64,000 nt of DNA from Edaphochlamys debaryana (taxonomy: Eukaryota; Chlorophyta; Chlorophyceae; Chlamydomonadales), in assembly GCA_016858145.1 (NCBI GenBank), contig JAEHOE010000078.1, positions 372,001-436,000 on the forward strand. The letters are read 5' to 3'. The position numbers and the translations under genes were made by a program. Positions 9,814 through 20,965 of this stretch are shown one piece after another. The notes beneath the pieces were generated by a model, which was given only the letters and a program-made list of their open reading frames with translations, searched no databases and was not told the origin of the DNA. Numbering within the stretch: position 1 is the first letter of the stretch; each line of letters begins with the position of its first letter.

Positions 9814-12800
9814 ATGTCTCAGCGACGTCCACGCTTCGTCCCGCCAGCGTTCTGCTGTCCGTGGACCGGCGAGCTGCTGCTGAACCCGGTGGTGACGGCC
9901 GATGGCTACACCTTTGAGCGCGGGCCCATCGAGGACTGGCTGCGGGAGAGTCGCACAAACCCCTGCACAGGTATGTCTGTACAGCCCTATATCAGGCCGT
10001 GGGACTCAACAGGGAGTACTCTAGGGTTGCCGCCGTCGTTGCTCCATCCCATCCAGCCGTGACCAGCCCACCACACGAACGCCAGGCGCGCCCCTGCCCA
10101 GCCGAGATGTCCGGCCCAACCTGGCTCTACGGTCCAGCCTTGACGACTGGCTGAGGGCCAACCGGCTGACGGAGGAGGGAGTGCGGGCCATGCTGGGGGA
10201 GCTCCGCGGCGCGAGGGGGCCGGAGGTGGGTGGCTAGGGTGGGGACTGGCCGGGCACACTTGGGCAAGCTCCCTCCCAAGCCCATTTTGCCGGCACGTTA
10301 CAGTGCACATCTACCTCTCAACGCCTTCTGCCCACCCGATCCCCTCCACGCCCCAGCCGACGGGCCCGGACGGATTGGGCTCCGTGCCCCCTCGGCCCCC
10401 TGCGCCTCCTCCGCCCCTCCCCCTCCCCGCCAACCCCTGGGATGAGGCTGTGGCCACTGCAGCACGCACCCTGCACCGCATATTCGGCGTCCGTCCACCG
10501 GGGCCTCTGGCGCCTCAGCCGCCCCTGCATCAGAACGGGGCCGCCGAGGGAGGGCCCCGGCGGGGCGCAGCCCGCCCCTCCACCGCCTCCGCTGCCGCTG
10601 CAGGGCCCGCTGCGCCCGACGCAAGGGTTACACGGCGAAGGGGCCGCGGCGCGGGGCCCGGTCAGGGCGAGGAGGAGCCACAAGAGGCAGAGCGGAGGCG
10701 GTCGCGTGGGCGGTGGCTTGTAATTCTGCTCGTGGCAGCTGCGGCGGGGGCTGTTGCGGGCATGGTAAGACGGTGTGGCGTGCAGTGCGTGCATGCATGA
10801 TCCGGACTAGTTTGGTGGATGGTTGGGTGGGTACGCTTGCCGCGGTGGGGTGCAGGCCATCGGGCTTTGGCGGCTTCCCGGCCCCGCGTTTCCACCCTTC
10901 CACCTCTCTCCCTCTCCGCCTGTCCGATGGCCATTCCTCAGGTCTCCAGCCCGCTGGGCCTGGCGGCTGTGGCGGGGGCGGGCAGTCCGGGGCTGGTGCG
11001 GGTGGTTGCCTGGGGGTGCGGCGCACGGCTGGGGCACGCCGACGCATGGGTGGGTGGGCGGATGGCCCTGGGTGGTTGGTCGGGCGGGGGCGCCTGGGGT
11101 TACGCACGGAATGGGAGATGGTCTGGCTTGGGGTCTCCTGAGGTCGGAAAAAGCTACATGCATGGGGTAGGGCACCTGGCTGCGGGGGAGTAAGGCTGGG
11201 CGTTCTTGCGTAATCAAAGCCGTGTGTTGCGTTGCTTCCCCCCCAGCCCTCCCTCGACGGCCGCTCCGCTCTGCACTACGCCGTGGACCTGGGGTGGGGG
11301 GCGGCCGCACGCAGCCTCATGGAGGCGGGGGCGGACCCCAACAGAGCCAACACGGTGCGTCTATCTACCAGCGGTGGGGGCGGTGCGTCGACCAGCAGTA
11401 GGGGCTGTGGGGTCCCAGCGCCCCCCACCCGGAGCCCAGCCTAGCGGCGGCCGCGCCTGTGCCGCGGACGGAGTTGGTGTTGCTGCTCGGGTCCCCCTGT
11501 GCGGCCTAGCGGCGGCTGTGTCCCCTTGAGGCGCCGCACGCCCGGGAGCAGGAGGCAGGCCGAGGCACGGCCGCGCGCGCCTTGACCCGTGCCACTACCC
11601 TGCAAACACTAACACAGCCACTACCCTTCACGTCGCTCTCACCGCGCCCCTCAGCGCACGGAGCTGGCCCCCCTTGTGTCAGCGGCGGCCGCGGGGCGGG
11701 CGGAGCTGGTGGCGCAGCTCCTGCGGGCGGGGGCAGACCCCGAAGCGGCTGACAAGGTGAGAGCCGCGAGAGCTGCGGGGAGCCTGCGACCTCTGCTGCC
11801 CTCGCTCCAGAGGCGCTGGTGTACGTGTGCCGGTGCTCCTGTGCACGCCCCCTCCCGCCTGTCGCTCTGAGCTCCGTCCAGCCTATCTAGCCGCCACCAC
11901 GGCTGCTGAACGCCCGCTTGGCCCGCACGCACCGCCCCATCCGTCGCGACCGCGGCTGCCCCGGTTCCGCTCGCTCCTTACCCCCAGTCACCTTCTTCCC
12001 TTCCCACCAGGCCGGCCGCTCGGCGCTGGAGTATGCGGTGGAGGGCGGGGACGTGCGGTCGGTGCGGGCGCTGCTGGCGGCGGGCGCGTGGACGCAGGGG
12101 ACGGTAAGAGGCCGGGGGGCAGGGGGCTCACGTCACCTCCCCGCAACCTGCAAGCCGCTGCCCTCGCGCACCCAAACAACCGCCTGCCCTGAACAACCAC
12201 AGCCCTCCGCAACCGTCTCTGATGCAAAACCTCTCACATAGGCACCCTCCCCTGCAAATAGCACCCCTGCGCCGCCTCCCCCTCCCCCTCCCCCTCCCTG
12301 GCAGGGCCTGCGCCTACCCCCCCTGGTTGCCGCCATCCTGGCAGGGGAGCATGAGATTGCGGAGCTGCTGTTGAAGCACGGGGCAAACCCCAACACCCCC
12401 GACCTGCGGGTGCGCGCGTGCGCGGGCGAACGGGCCGGGCAGCTGGAGATCCAGATCCAGATCCAGATGTAGCCGCCAGCCGCCGGCCGCCGGCCGCTAG
12501 GCCGTCGATGGGCCGGACACAGGGGGTTACGGTAGCTGGCAGGGGACGTCGCGGGCGCGGCATTGGCAATTGCTCAACAGCTTACGAACCACGTGCCATG
12601 CCATGCATACGCTGCGGGGCCTGCGGGTTGCTGGGGATAGATGGAGCAACGGTCGGCTGGGGTGGGGTGGGGTGCGGTGCTCCCCGCTGACCGCCGCCGC
12701 ACCCTGCGCCCCCCCCTCCTGCGATACCCGTTACCCTCGCTTCCCTTAATCATTTCCGCCCCCTCCTTCCCCAAAACCACACAGGACGGCGACACCCCCC

Positions 12801-15800
12801 TACTCACAGCCATCCGAACGGGCAGCGAGCGGGCGGTGCGGGCGCTGCTGAAAGCGGGGGCGGACTTCGACCGGGGCAACAATGTGAGCGCGGCGCGTGT
12901 GGCCGCGCGGCACGTGTTGGGCCGCGCGGCATTGTTGAGGCCGGTCCCGGGAAGCGTGTGGTCTGGGATGCCCGCTTGACCCCGGGGCCGGGACCCTATC
13001 GCCTCCGCTCGTGCAACGCGCGACCGGCCCACGCGCCCTGCTGACTTCCTCCGCACGTGACCTGCATGCTGTGCCCCGTGCCGTGCTCCGCGCCGTGCTG
13101 TGCCGTGCTGTGCTCCGCCCCGCCCACAGGTCGGCGAGACACCCCTGTACCGCGCCGCAGCGTACGGGCACGCGGGCATCGTGACGGCACTGATCGAGAA
13201 GGGCGCGAACCCGGACCTCGTCTTCATGGTGCGCCTGCGCCGCGTGCGTGCGGCCCCGCTGGGCCCCGCTGGGCCCGCCTTGGGCCCCCGCTGGGGGGCC
13301 TCGCTCTATGGGGGCCTCCTGGGCAGTCCGTCCCCTCCCGCGCCTGATTGCGTGCTGTGTGCTGGTGCGGCGTGCACTCTTTGCCTTGTCATTCAGCTGT
13401 GTGCTGGTGCTGTACGACCTGCACCCCTGCCCCGTGCGCAGTACTTCTCCCAGCGGAGCCCGCTGCACATCGCCGCAAACTACGGCAGAGGCGATGTCGT
13501 ACGTGTGCTGACGAACGCCAAGGTCCTCATCACAACCGACGAGGTACGGTACGGCACGCACGTGCGTCAAAGGCCCGATTGCCCAAGCCCGACTGTCCGA
13601 GCGCCCGCCACAGCTACAATAAACCGCGATTGTACGACTGTATGGACGATATCGATCTCTTATGCCCCCCTTTTCCTTGCCAGTTCGGGCGGGGGCCGCT
13701 GCATCTGGCTGCCGCCCGTGGCCAAGCCACCGTCATCCGGACCCTCGCGGCGGCGGGCGTTCCGGTGAACGGACTGGACGATGTGAGCGGCTGGATGCGG
13801 GGGGGAGGAAGGGAATGAACACGGCGGTTGGCAGGGGACGGCGGGCAGTTGCGATGGGCACACTCATCTGTGCGGCGGTTTGTCCCTTGGAGCCTGCGGA
13901 GAGTGCTGCGGAACGCGTGCTGAACCATGTGACCAAGGCGCTCCCGCCGCCTTCTGCTCGGGGACCGGGGTCGGATGGCAGTCGTGTGCCGAACGCTGTT
14001 GTTGGCGCTTGCACACCGCCTCTCCACCCCACCCCACCCCCCCCCTCACAGGCCCTCCGCACGCCGCTGATCGTGGCTGCGGCCCACCGGCCCGACCCCT
14101 GGCAGGCTGGGGTGGTGCGGGAGCTCATCGCCGCTGGGGCCAACGTCAACCTCCGGGACGCGGTGAGCTGGGCCCGGCCAGGGCCTGACCTGGGCCTGGT
14201 CGGACCCGACCTGGCCCCGAGTATGGCCTGGCCCCAGCTATCCCGCCCAAGCGCCTGCCGGCAGCGTAACAGGATGGCACTCTCTCGCACTCGCCCGCTC
14301 ACCGCGCGCCGCCCTCTCCCATGCATGAGCTCTCGCGTCTTCCGCCGTCCGCGCTCGTGTTCCTCCCATGCCTCCTGTTGATGTGCGGGCCAATGTTATC
14401 CTTCTCTCCCTGAGTTTACACGCTTCTGACACGTTAGCTACGTGCGTTCTGGGTTCCCCACTCGCATGACGCGCCAGTGTCCAGTGCCTGAGTACGCTGC
14501 CTCACTGCTCTAAGAGGCCTTCACTTGCCGTACTAGCGTGTGTGTTTTGGGGATGACCGTAACTCGTCACCCCTCGCGTCCCTCCCCGCAGACCAACACG
14601 ACCGCTCTGGGCTGGGCGGTGCGGTTCAACGCCAGCGCCGAGGTGGTGAGGGCGCTGGCCAAGGCAGGCGCGGACACGGAGGCACGCGACAAAGTGGGTG
14701 CGGATGGACCCGGGCTCGCTGGTGCTGCTGACGTGTGGATGCAAGGCACTGATCACCACCAACTGCTCCCCACCACATTAAGGCCCCACCAAACACACAG
14801 GACGGCAAGTCGCCCCTGCACTGTACCCTTCCAGCCAACAACCTGGCACTAAATTTCCACCCCGCTGGCCCCACCAAACACACAGGACGGCAAGTCGCCC
14901 CTGCACTGGGCCCTCGCGATGCAGCTGGATGCGCTCACCCACGTGCTGCTGCCGTACAGGCCCAAGGGCGCGGCGCCGCTCGGACAGGTGCGTGTGCGTG
15001 CCGTACTGCCGTACAGGTCAGTTGCGTCCTCGCCGTTCTGTTCTTGGGCAGGCGGATGGTGCGGCGGCGCTGGCACAATCAACCACAGGCCCACAGGCCC
15101 ACAGGCCACAGCCCCCTAGAAGTGGGGCGGGGTGCGTGCGCCCACGTGACCCCACGCTCTGCCCCCCCTCGTCCCTCGTCTCGCAGGCTGCCGGGGCCAC
15201 GCTGCTCCGGTTCGTGCGGGAGGGGGACCTGCTGTGGACCCAGGCGCTTGTGGACGAGGGCGCAGACACAGAGGCGGCGGATGAGGTGGGGTGGGGTGCT
15301 GGTTGGGCCGTGCAGGCTGCCGCGTCGGCCCCCCTCGCGCATCTGGCTGTGCTTGATACGGTACCTCGCGCGAATGAAGGGCCCGAGCCCCCTCATCGCC
15401 GTTCGCTGCCACCCACGCCCAGCCCACCCCTTGGCCGCATGCATGCCCTCGGGTCCCTTGTACACGCCCGCTTCCACACACCCGCAGAAGGGCCTGACGC
15501 CGCTCCACCGCGCTGCCAAGGCGGGGAACACGAGGGCGGCGGCAGTCCTGCTGAAAGGGGGGGCCTCGCCGGCCGCGACAGACAAGGCGCGTGGGAAGGG
15601 GTGGCGGAGTGCACTGGATGGCTTCCTCAATTGCCCGGCTGGCGGTGGCATAAAGCCATCGGCATCCGCGGGGCTGGGTGGGAGCATCGCCCCGCCCACG
15701 GGCCTCAGACCTCTGCAGCCCGGGCTCGTGTGCTTTTGCTCAATTCCCACGGCACGCTAATGACTTCGGCCCCTTCCCCTGCACACGCCCTCCAAATGCC

Positions 15801-16821
15801 CGCCGTCCCCGTCACACGCTCCGGCCCCACAGGACGGCTGGACGCCGCTGCATTACGCCATGCACTCCCAGAGCGAGGGGACCCTGCTGGTGAGAGGGCC
15901 AGTGAGAAGCGGCGTTAAGAAGCGGAAACGCGTCCGCCCCTAGCACGGAAACCCTCTTTGGTTGGGAGGGTGTACGGGAGTTCAGTGCAATGGGCTGGCG
16001 CCGCGTGGGCGGGCTGCTCCAGATGGGGCCATTGTGCGCCTCGCGCCCTCGCTCGCCCCTCCGCCGTAACTCTGCTCTGACGGCTCCCACCCACCCACCC
16101 ACCCACCCACCCACCCGGCTGCAGTTGCTCATGCGTGCCGGGGCCCCGCTCGGCGCCAAGAACAAGGCGAGTACGGTATCTGATGTGGGGCTGGGCGCAG
16201 ACGGAGGCGACGGCAGGGGCACGCTGGCTCTCGCCTCCGGCAGCCAGGGCTGATGGGCCCCTCGCCGGGGCCATGCCGCGGGGCCAGCCCCACACGCGAC
16301 CGGCAGTCATGTGCGCCACGCCACGCATGTGCCGTGCATCTTCTTGCGGCCCGACACCCGGCGCTGCTTGTCCCCGCTGTCCCTGCCCCCGGCGGGCGAC
16401 CGCCAAGGCCCAAGCCTGCCGTCCAGACCCTGCCTCATACGCCCTTGGCTCCCTGCGCCGCCCGGCCCCGCCCTGCACCGCCCCTGTTGCCCTACCCCTG
16501 CAGGCCGGCAAGACGGCAATCGAGCTGAGCAGCAACGAGTTCGCTCAGCGCGTCACCACCCTCGCTGAGCGGCTCCGTGACGCCCGGCTCACAGCGGAGG
16601 CGCTAAGAGCGCGGGGCCACGACGTGAGCCTCAGCCTTGAGGATCTGATCGATGGCGTAGTGTCGTACGACAGCACCGATGACGATGACGGGGATGGGGA
16701 TGGGTGGGTGCTGGGCGGGGGCGGGGGCTGGACTGGGTGGGGGGACGGGGGGGACGATGATGACGGCTGGGGAGGGGGGGAGGGCTGCACGGCGTGCGGT
16801 GCGTGCGGCGAGGACTGGTAG
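9814..16821 (+). CDS. U-box / transmembrane / ankyrin-array protein, copy A (about 849 aa)
   Basis: Twenty exons: 9814-9970, 10086-10225, 10357-10764, 10942-11049, 11247-11354, 11655-11756, 12011-12103, 12305-12409, 12785-12883, 13130-13228, 13442-13543, 13684-13782, 14052-14162, 14592-14693, 14886-14987, 15187-15285, 15488-15586, 15833-15889, 16125-16166 and 16504-16821. Residues 9-75 are a U-box (FCCPWTGELLLNPVVTADGY, then GPIEDWL), the E2-binding module of E3 ubiquitin ligases. A Pro/Ala-rich linker follows, then a basic patch and a hydrophobic segment WLVILLVAAAAGAVAGM (about 219-235), a likely membrane anchor. About 14-15 ankyrin modules follow, one per exon, mostly 31-37 residues (TPLYRAAAYGH, GPLHLAAARGQ, TPLHRAAKAGN). 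The tail is Asp/Gly/Trp-rich and ends CTACGACGEDW. Exons 17 and 19 use GC donors. Likely a membrane-tethered ligase with ankyrin substrate recognition (inference). Confidence 0.85.
14789..14822 (+). repeat. Partial duplicate of an ankyrin exon start (pseudo-exon)
   Basis: The intron end plus first ~28 nt of the exon at 14886 (GACGGCAAGTCGCCCCTGCA) also occurs about 83 nt upstream with its own CACAG acceptor. The upstream copy then diverges, so it is a decoy acceptor rather than a full exon. Confidence 0.75.
16086..16118 (+). repeat. CCCA tetranucleotide repeat before an exon
   Basis: About eight CCCA units immediately precede the GGCTGCAG acceptor of the copy A exon at 16125. Confidence 0.85.
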
Positions 16822-17149
16822 GGAGCGGCGAGAGGGAGAGGCGACTGACGGGACAGGCGTGCGCAGCTCAAGCGGCTCACTGGCAAAATAGGTGGCCTGC
16901 CTCACGTTATACAGTGTAAAGCAAGGCGACTGGGTTCGCGAGAGGGGGTCACGTGCATGGGTGGGCATGGAGGGGTTTCAGAGTTTGGGTTTGGCACGAT
17001 TGGGTAACGCGATGATGGCTACTGCCGCGGGTTGTGAACAGTAGGTCGCATAGATGTTCTGAAATTAACACCTTCACGGTGCAGCTGCTTGATGGCACGC
17101 TTTGCCAAACCGCAACCTAAAATGAACGTCGGCTCTGCGCACCGCTAGC
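16822..17149 (+). promoter_or_regulatory. Spacer and upstream region of copy B
   Basis: Near-duplicate of 9490-9813, lying between the copy A stop and the copy B start. It contains the same uORF (17122-17148) ending one base before ATG 17150. The 3' UTR of copy A and the promoter of copy B must share this ~330 bp. Confidence 0.7.
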
Positions 17150-20138
17150 ATGTCACAGCGACGTCCACGCTTTGTCCCGCCAGCGTTCTGCTGTCCGTGG
17201 ACCGGCGAGCTGCTGCTGAACCCGGTGGTGACAGCCGATGGCTACACCTTTGAGCGCGGGCCCATCGAGGACTGGCTGCGGGAGAATCGCATCAGCCCCT
17301 GCACAGGTATGCTTGTACAGGCCTAAAGCAGGTCGTGGGACTCAACAGGGCGTACTCTAGGGTTGCCGCCGTCGTTGCTCCATCCCTCCAGCCGTGACCA
17401 GCCCACCACACGAACGCCAGGCGCGCCCCTGCCCAGCCGAGATGTCCGGCCCAACCTGGCTCTACGGTCCAGCCTTGACGACTGGCTGAGGGCCAACCGG
17501 CTGACGGAGGAGGGAGTGCAGGCCATGCTGGGGGAGCTCCGCGGCGCGAGGGGGCCAGAGCCCCAGCCGACGGACCCTGACGGATTGGGCTCCGCTCCCC
17601 CTCGGCCCCCTGCACCTCCTCCGCCCCTCCCCCTCCCCGCCAACCCCTGGGATGAGGCTGTGGCCACCGCAGCACGCACCCTGCACCGCTTCTTCGGCGT
17701 CCGGTCACCGGGGCCCCTGGCGCCTCAGCCTCCCCTGCAGGGGACAGCAGACCGTCTCCGGGGCATCCCGCCCCCGCCATCGCCGCAGCCTCAGCCGCAC
17801 AATGGGGCCGCGGAAGGAGGACCCCGGGGCGCAGGGCCCTCACACGGAGGGAGCGGCCCGGTGGCAAAACCCGCGGTAACGGGACCTGCAGCCTCCTCCT
17901 CCGCAGGGCCGGGGGCCGCTGCCTCCGGTGCAAGGGGTGCACGGCAGAGGGGCCGCGGCACGGGGCCTGGCCAGGCGGCGGAGGAGATGGAGGATGAGGC
18001 GAACGCGGGAGGTGCCGATCGGGCTCGGTCGCATGGGCGGCTGCTCGTGCTTCTGCTGGTGGCGGCTGACCGGGACCTCGACGCCGGCACGCACGCGCTG
18101 CACATCCCGTGCTCTCTGTTCGCCGCCTCCAAGGGGAGTATCGTGCCCCTGGCCCCCACCCTCCCCTCCGCGGCCTCCCCATCGCACCCCCCCACAATGG
18201 TCCTTCAAGGCACGGTCAAGGTGCGTCGCCGCGTGGAACCATGCTTTCCCCAGGGTTCGCGTCAGCATGACCCCTCCCATTGACACGGCCGTTTCCTTTT
18301 GCTACAGCTGGCCGTCGTCGGCTTCAACCTGGCCTTCTTCAGAGCACTGACCGCACGCATCGCCGAGGGCTCCGTGCACCGCCGTGCACTCCTCCTCATC
18401 AACGCGCACAAGACCTCGGGCCACGACTACGACATCACCTGTGAAACCACCGTGGTGGGCGTGAGCCCCACCTCGCCCATCATGCAAGACCTGCTGCACA
18501 AGGCCTGCCTCGACGGCCACCCGCCCAGCATCAACCACCTGATCATGGACGCGGGGGGCCCCATCGACGGCACCCTCGTCCCGCACGTCCTATTGCACGC
18601 CACGTAAGTGGCGTCCCCGCTGGCCTTGTGTAGGCCCCCTGCACCGTCCCGCATTTTTGGCTCACATCCATCTTTTGTTTTGCAGGTGCCCGCGGTGCCT
18701 CTGCACGGCGGATATGGTGCCAGCCCTGCAGCGGCGCCCTCTGCTGCACGACGGGTACTGCGCCAACTGCACGTGCCACCGGACAACCAAGCTGACTGAC
18801 GTGCTGGTCTGCCACCTCGTTGCCCCTGGCGCCGTGGGCTACGGACACGACGCTGCCCTGGTGAGTGCTGCCTCACGACGCCCCATATAACAGCACTGTT
18901 ATGTTCACTACCAGACACTGTGCCGCGCGCGAAGTAGTGCACCGCAGTGACCGCCTCCTTCCTCCATTGCAGGTCTCGGTTCTCCCCGACAAGGTGGTGG
19001 AGCTGTGGCCGCGCGACAACATGCGGCCCCCATACACCGGCAGCGTCTACACGCAGCGGGTTCTGGCGCAGGCCAACGCCATCCGCGCACACTTCCTCAT
19101 AAAGGCGAGCACCGTGGAGAGCGTGGCGTTCAGCCCTGCGGACGCGGCGGCGATGGCCGGCCCGAGCACCGCCCCGGCCGGGGGGTCGCCGCCGCCGGCC
19201 GCCGTTCCCGATTTGCTACCGCCCAAAGGCCGGCCCAATCGCAAAGGCAAGAAGAGCCCGGCCGCTGACGAGGACTCCCCGTCCGCATCCGCGTCGGGCT
19301 CGGGAACCCCGTCGGAGCCCGAGCCCAGCGGGTCTGACGGCTCGGAGGTTGTCGCAGAGAGCAGCTCGCCGAGCGGGTCCGAGGACCCCACGGCCACGGC
19401 AGCGGCCGCCAAGGCGGCGGCGGAGGCCACGGCGGCTGCCGCGGCCAAGGCCTCGGCAGCCGCCCACCGTGCTGTGACCAAGGAGGCGGGCCTTTACGCG
19501 GCTAGCGAGCCGGCGGCTGTAGTGGCGAAGGCCGCCTTGGCGGCCAACCGCGCAAAGGAGATCGCTGACGCTGCGCAGCGGGCGGCCCGCCACGCCGCCA
19601 AGCGGGCGGCGCAGGACGCGCAGAAGGCGGCGGCCGCGGCCATTCCGGCGCCCAGCCCGCGTGGGCAACCCAAGCGGCCATCGGCGGCGGCGGCGGCGGC
19701 GGCCATCGGCGGCGGCGGCGGCGGCGGCGGCGGCGACGGCGGCGGCGGCGGCGGCGGCAGCAAAGGCTGCGCCCGCGGCCTCCCCCGACGCCGATGCCGC
19801 GGCCGCACTCGCCGCTGAGCGGAAGGCCAGGAAGAACGCGGCTGCCCGACGACGGCGTCAGGAGGCAAAGCGGCTGGCAGCCGCCGGCAACACGGGCCCG
19901 CCCGAGTTCGATTCGCAGCCCTCGATTCCGCAGTCGGAGGATGAGGCGGAGGACGCGCGCGAGGCCGAGGCTCCCAAGACCCGGCAACAAGACAAGCGGG
20001 GCCGCGTGCACACCGGGAAGGCGATAGGTAACAGGGCAGCCGCTAGAGCAGCGCTGGAGGTGGCGTCGGCGGCGGAGGCGGCGGCGGCCGACCCCCCCCC
20101 CCTCCAAGAAGAAGCGTGCCACCAAGGCCAAGGAGTAA
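17150..20138 (+). CDS. Chimeric gene: copy B U-box half fused in frame to a CxxC / Ala-rich protein
   Basis: Exons: 17150-17306, 17421-18220, 18308-18603, 18686-18860 and 18973 to about 20138. Exons 1-2 match copies A and C through U-box, Pro-rich linker and basic patch up to LLVLLLVAA (about 18066), then similarity stops but the frame stays open and phases fit at every later junction (319 + 157 codons, then phase 0). The new part has a CPRCLC ... CANCTCH pair (CxxC x CxxC, likely zinc ribbon) and a C-terminal Ala/Lys/Arg/Glu-rich region with a Ser/Asp/Glu-rich segment. The best C-terminus, KKKRATKAKE then TAA 20136, needs two frame corrections: in the GGC repeat near 19690-19770 and in the 11-C run at 20092-20102. 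Without them translation stops at 19818. I do not recognise the family of the CxxC part. It could instead be a separate gene starting inside exon 2. Confidence 0.55.
18887..18902. promoter_or_regulatory. ATAACA palindrome 1
   Basis: ATAACAG-CA-CTGTTAT, a perfect 7-bp inverted repeat with a 2-nt centre, inside an intron of the chimeric gene. Related to the motifs at 20794 and 20919. Confidence 0.5.
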
Positions 20139-20793
20139 TGCAGAGGGCAGGCGCAATGATTGCGGGAGGGATAGGAACGCTGCATGCTGGCGGCGGGCTA
20201 CTGTAGGTAATGGAGGGCATTACCTTACAGACGTGGGGTTGGCAGCCCAGGTAGATATGAGGCATGCTCACACAAAGCGAAGGGTGTGCACATGGGGATG
20301 CACACGAGCGGGGGAGGAATACCCAGGAGGCATACTGGCGGTACTCTGGCGGTACCCTGCTGTGCATGGCGTTGCCGTTGAGCGTATATGGCGTTGCCGT
20401 ATAGGTGCAGGGGTATCACAAGTGGCTGGCAATGCGATCCCGTTAGGAACGGCTCATGCCTGGGACAGGCTGTATGGACTGCGTACGTACGACACACCTT
20501 GTAACTGTTCTGCAGTGCATTTTTTGTTTCCTCCGCATTCACCAGAATAGAGAAGTACATGTCACGTGGCAGCCCATTCCCAGTCGGTAGGGGGGGGCGG
20601 TTCCTCTGTTGCTCACCCCCGTGGACGGCACTATTCGATGACATCATCTTACTAAGCCCATGCAAGTCCATGCAGTGCCGTACAGATGCCTCCGAGATAT
20701 ATACCGCCTGGCTTTCTTATTTTGGTACTTTTTAGCCGACCTTTGACATTCCCAACCCCACGCGCACCTCCCTGCCAACATAGCTCGCGGATA

Positions 20794-20807
20794 TAACAAC
20801 GCTGTTA
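20794..20807. promoter_or_regulatory. ATAACA palindrome 2
   Basis: TAACA-ACGC-TGTTA, 159 bp upstream of ATG 20966. Confidence 0.45.
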
Positions 20808-20918
20808 CATCCGACGCGCCGGATGCAGGACCTTTACCGTACTTGATACCGTTTGCATCAGCCTGCTTCACACCCTGCCGGCCGTCAGCGGTATTTCTCT
20901 TCAGCAAGGGGTGGCGCC

Positions 20919-20936
20919 TATAACAACCCCGTTATA
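20919..20936. promoter_or_regulatory. ATAACA-type palindrome 3, 30 bp upstream of the 648-aa gene
   Basis: TATAAC-AACCCC-GTTATA, perfect 6-bp arms, 29 nt before ATG 20966. Position fits a core-promoter element or operator-like site. Confidence 0.5.
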
Positions 20937-20965
20937 TCTTACACGCCGGGCGCGGAGCCCTTGCA

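Larger units (their letters stand above)
20139..20965. other. Intergenic region upstream of the 648-aa gene
   Basis: Comparatively AT-rich for this window. It contains ATATATA at about 20697, two ATAACA-type palindromes (20794-20807 and 20919-20936) and no convincing exon. Presumed 3' UTR of the chimeric gene plus promoter of the next gene. Confidence 0.5.

Noticed and set aside
18686..18860. CxxC exon as part of a known transposase
   Set aside because: CPRCLC/CANCTCH resembles zinc ribbons in several transposon proteins, but no DDE-type, Rep/helicase or reverse-transcriptase motif was found nearby, so no family is named.
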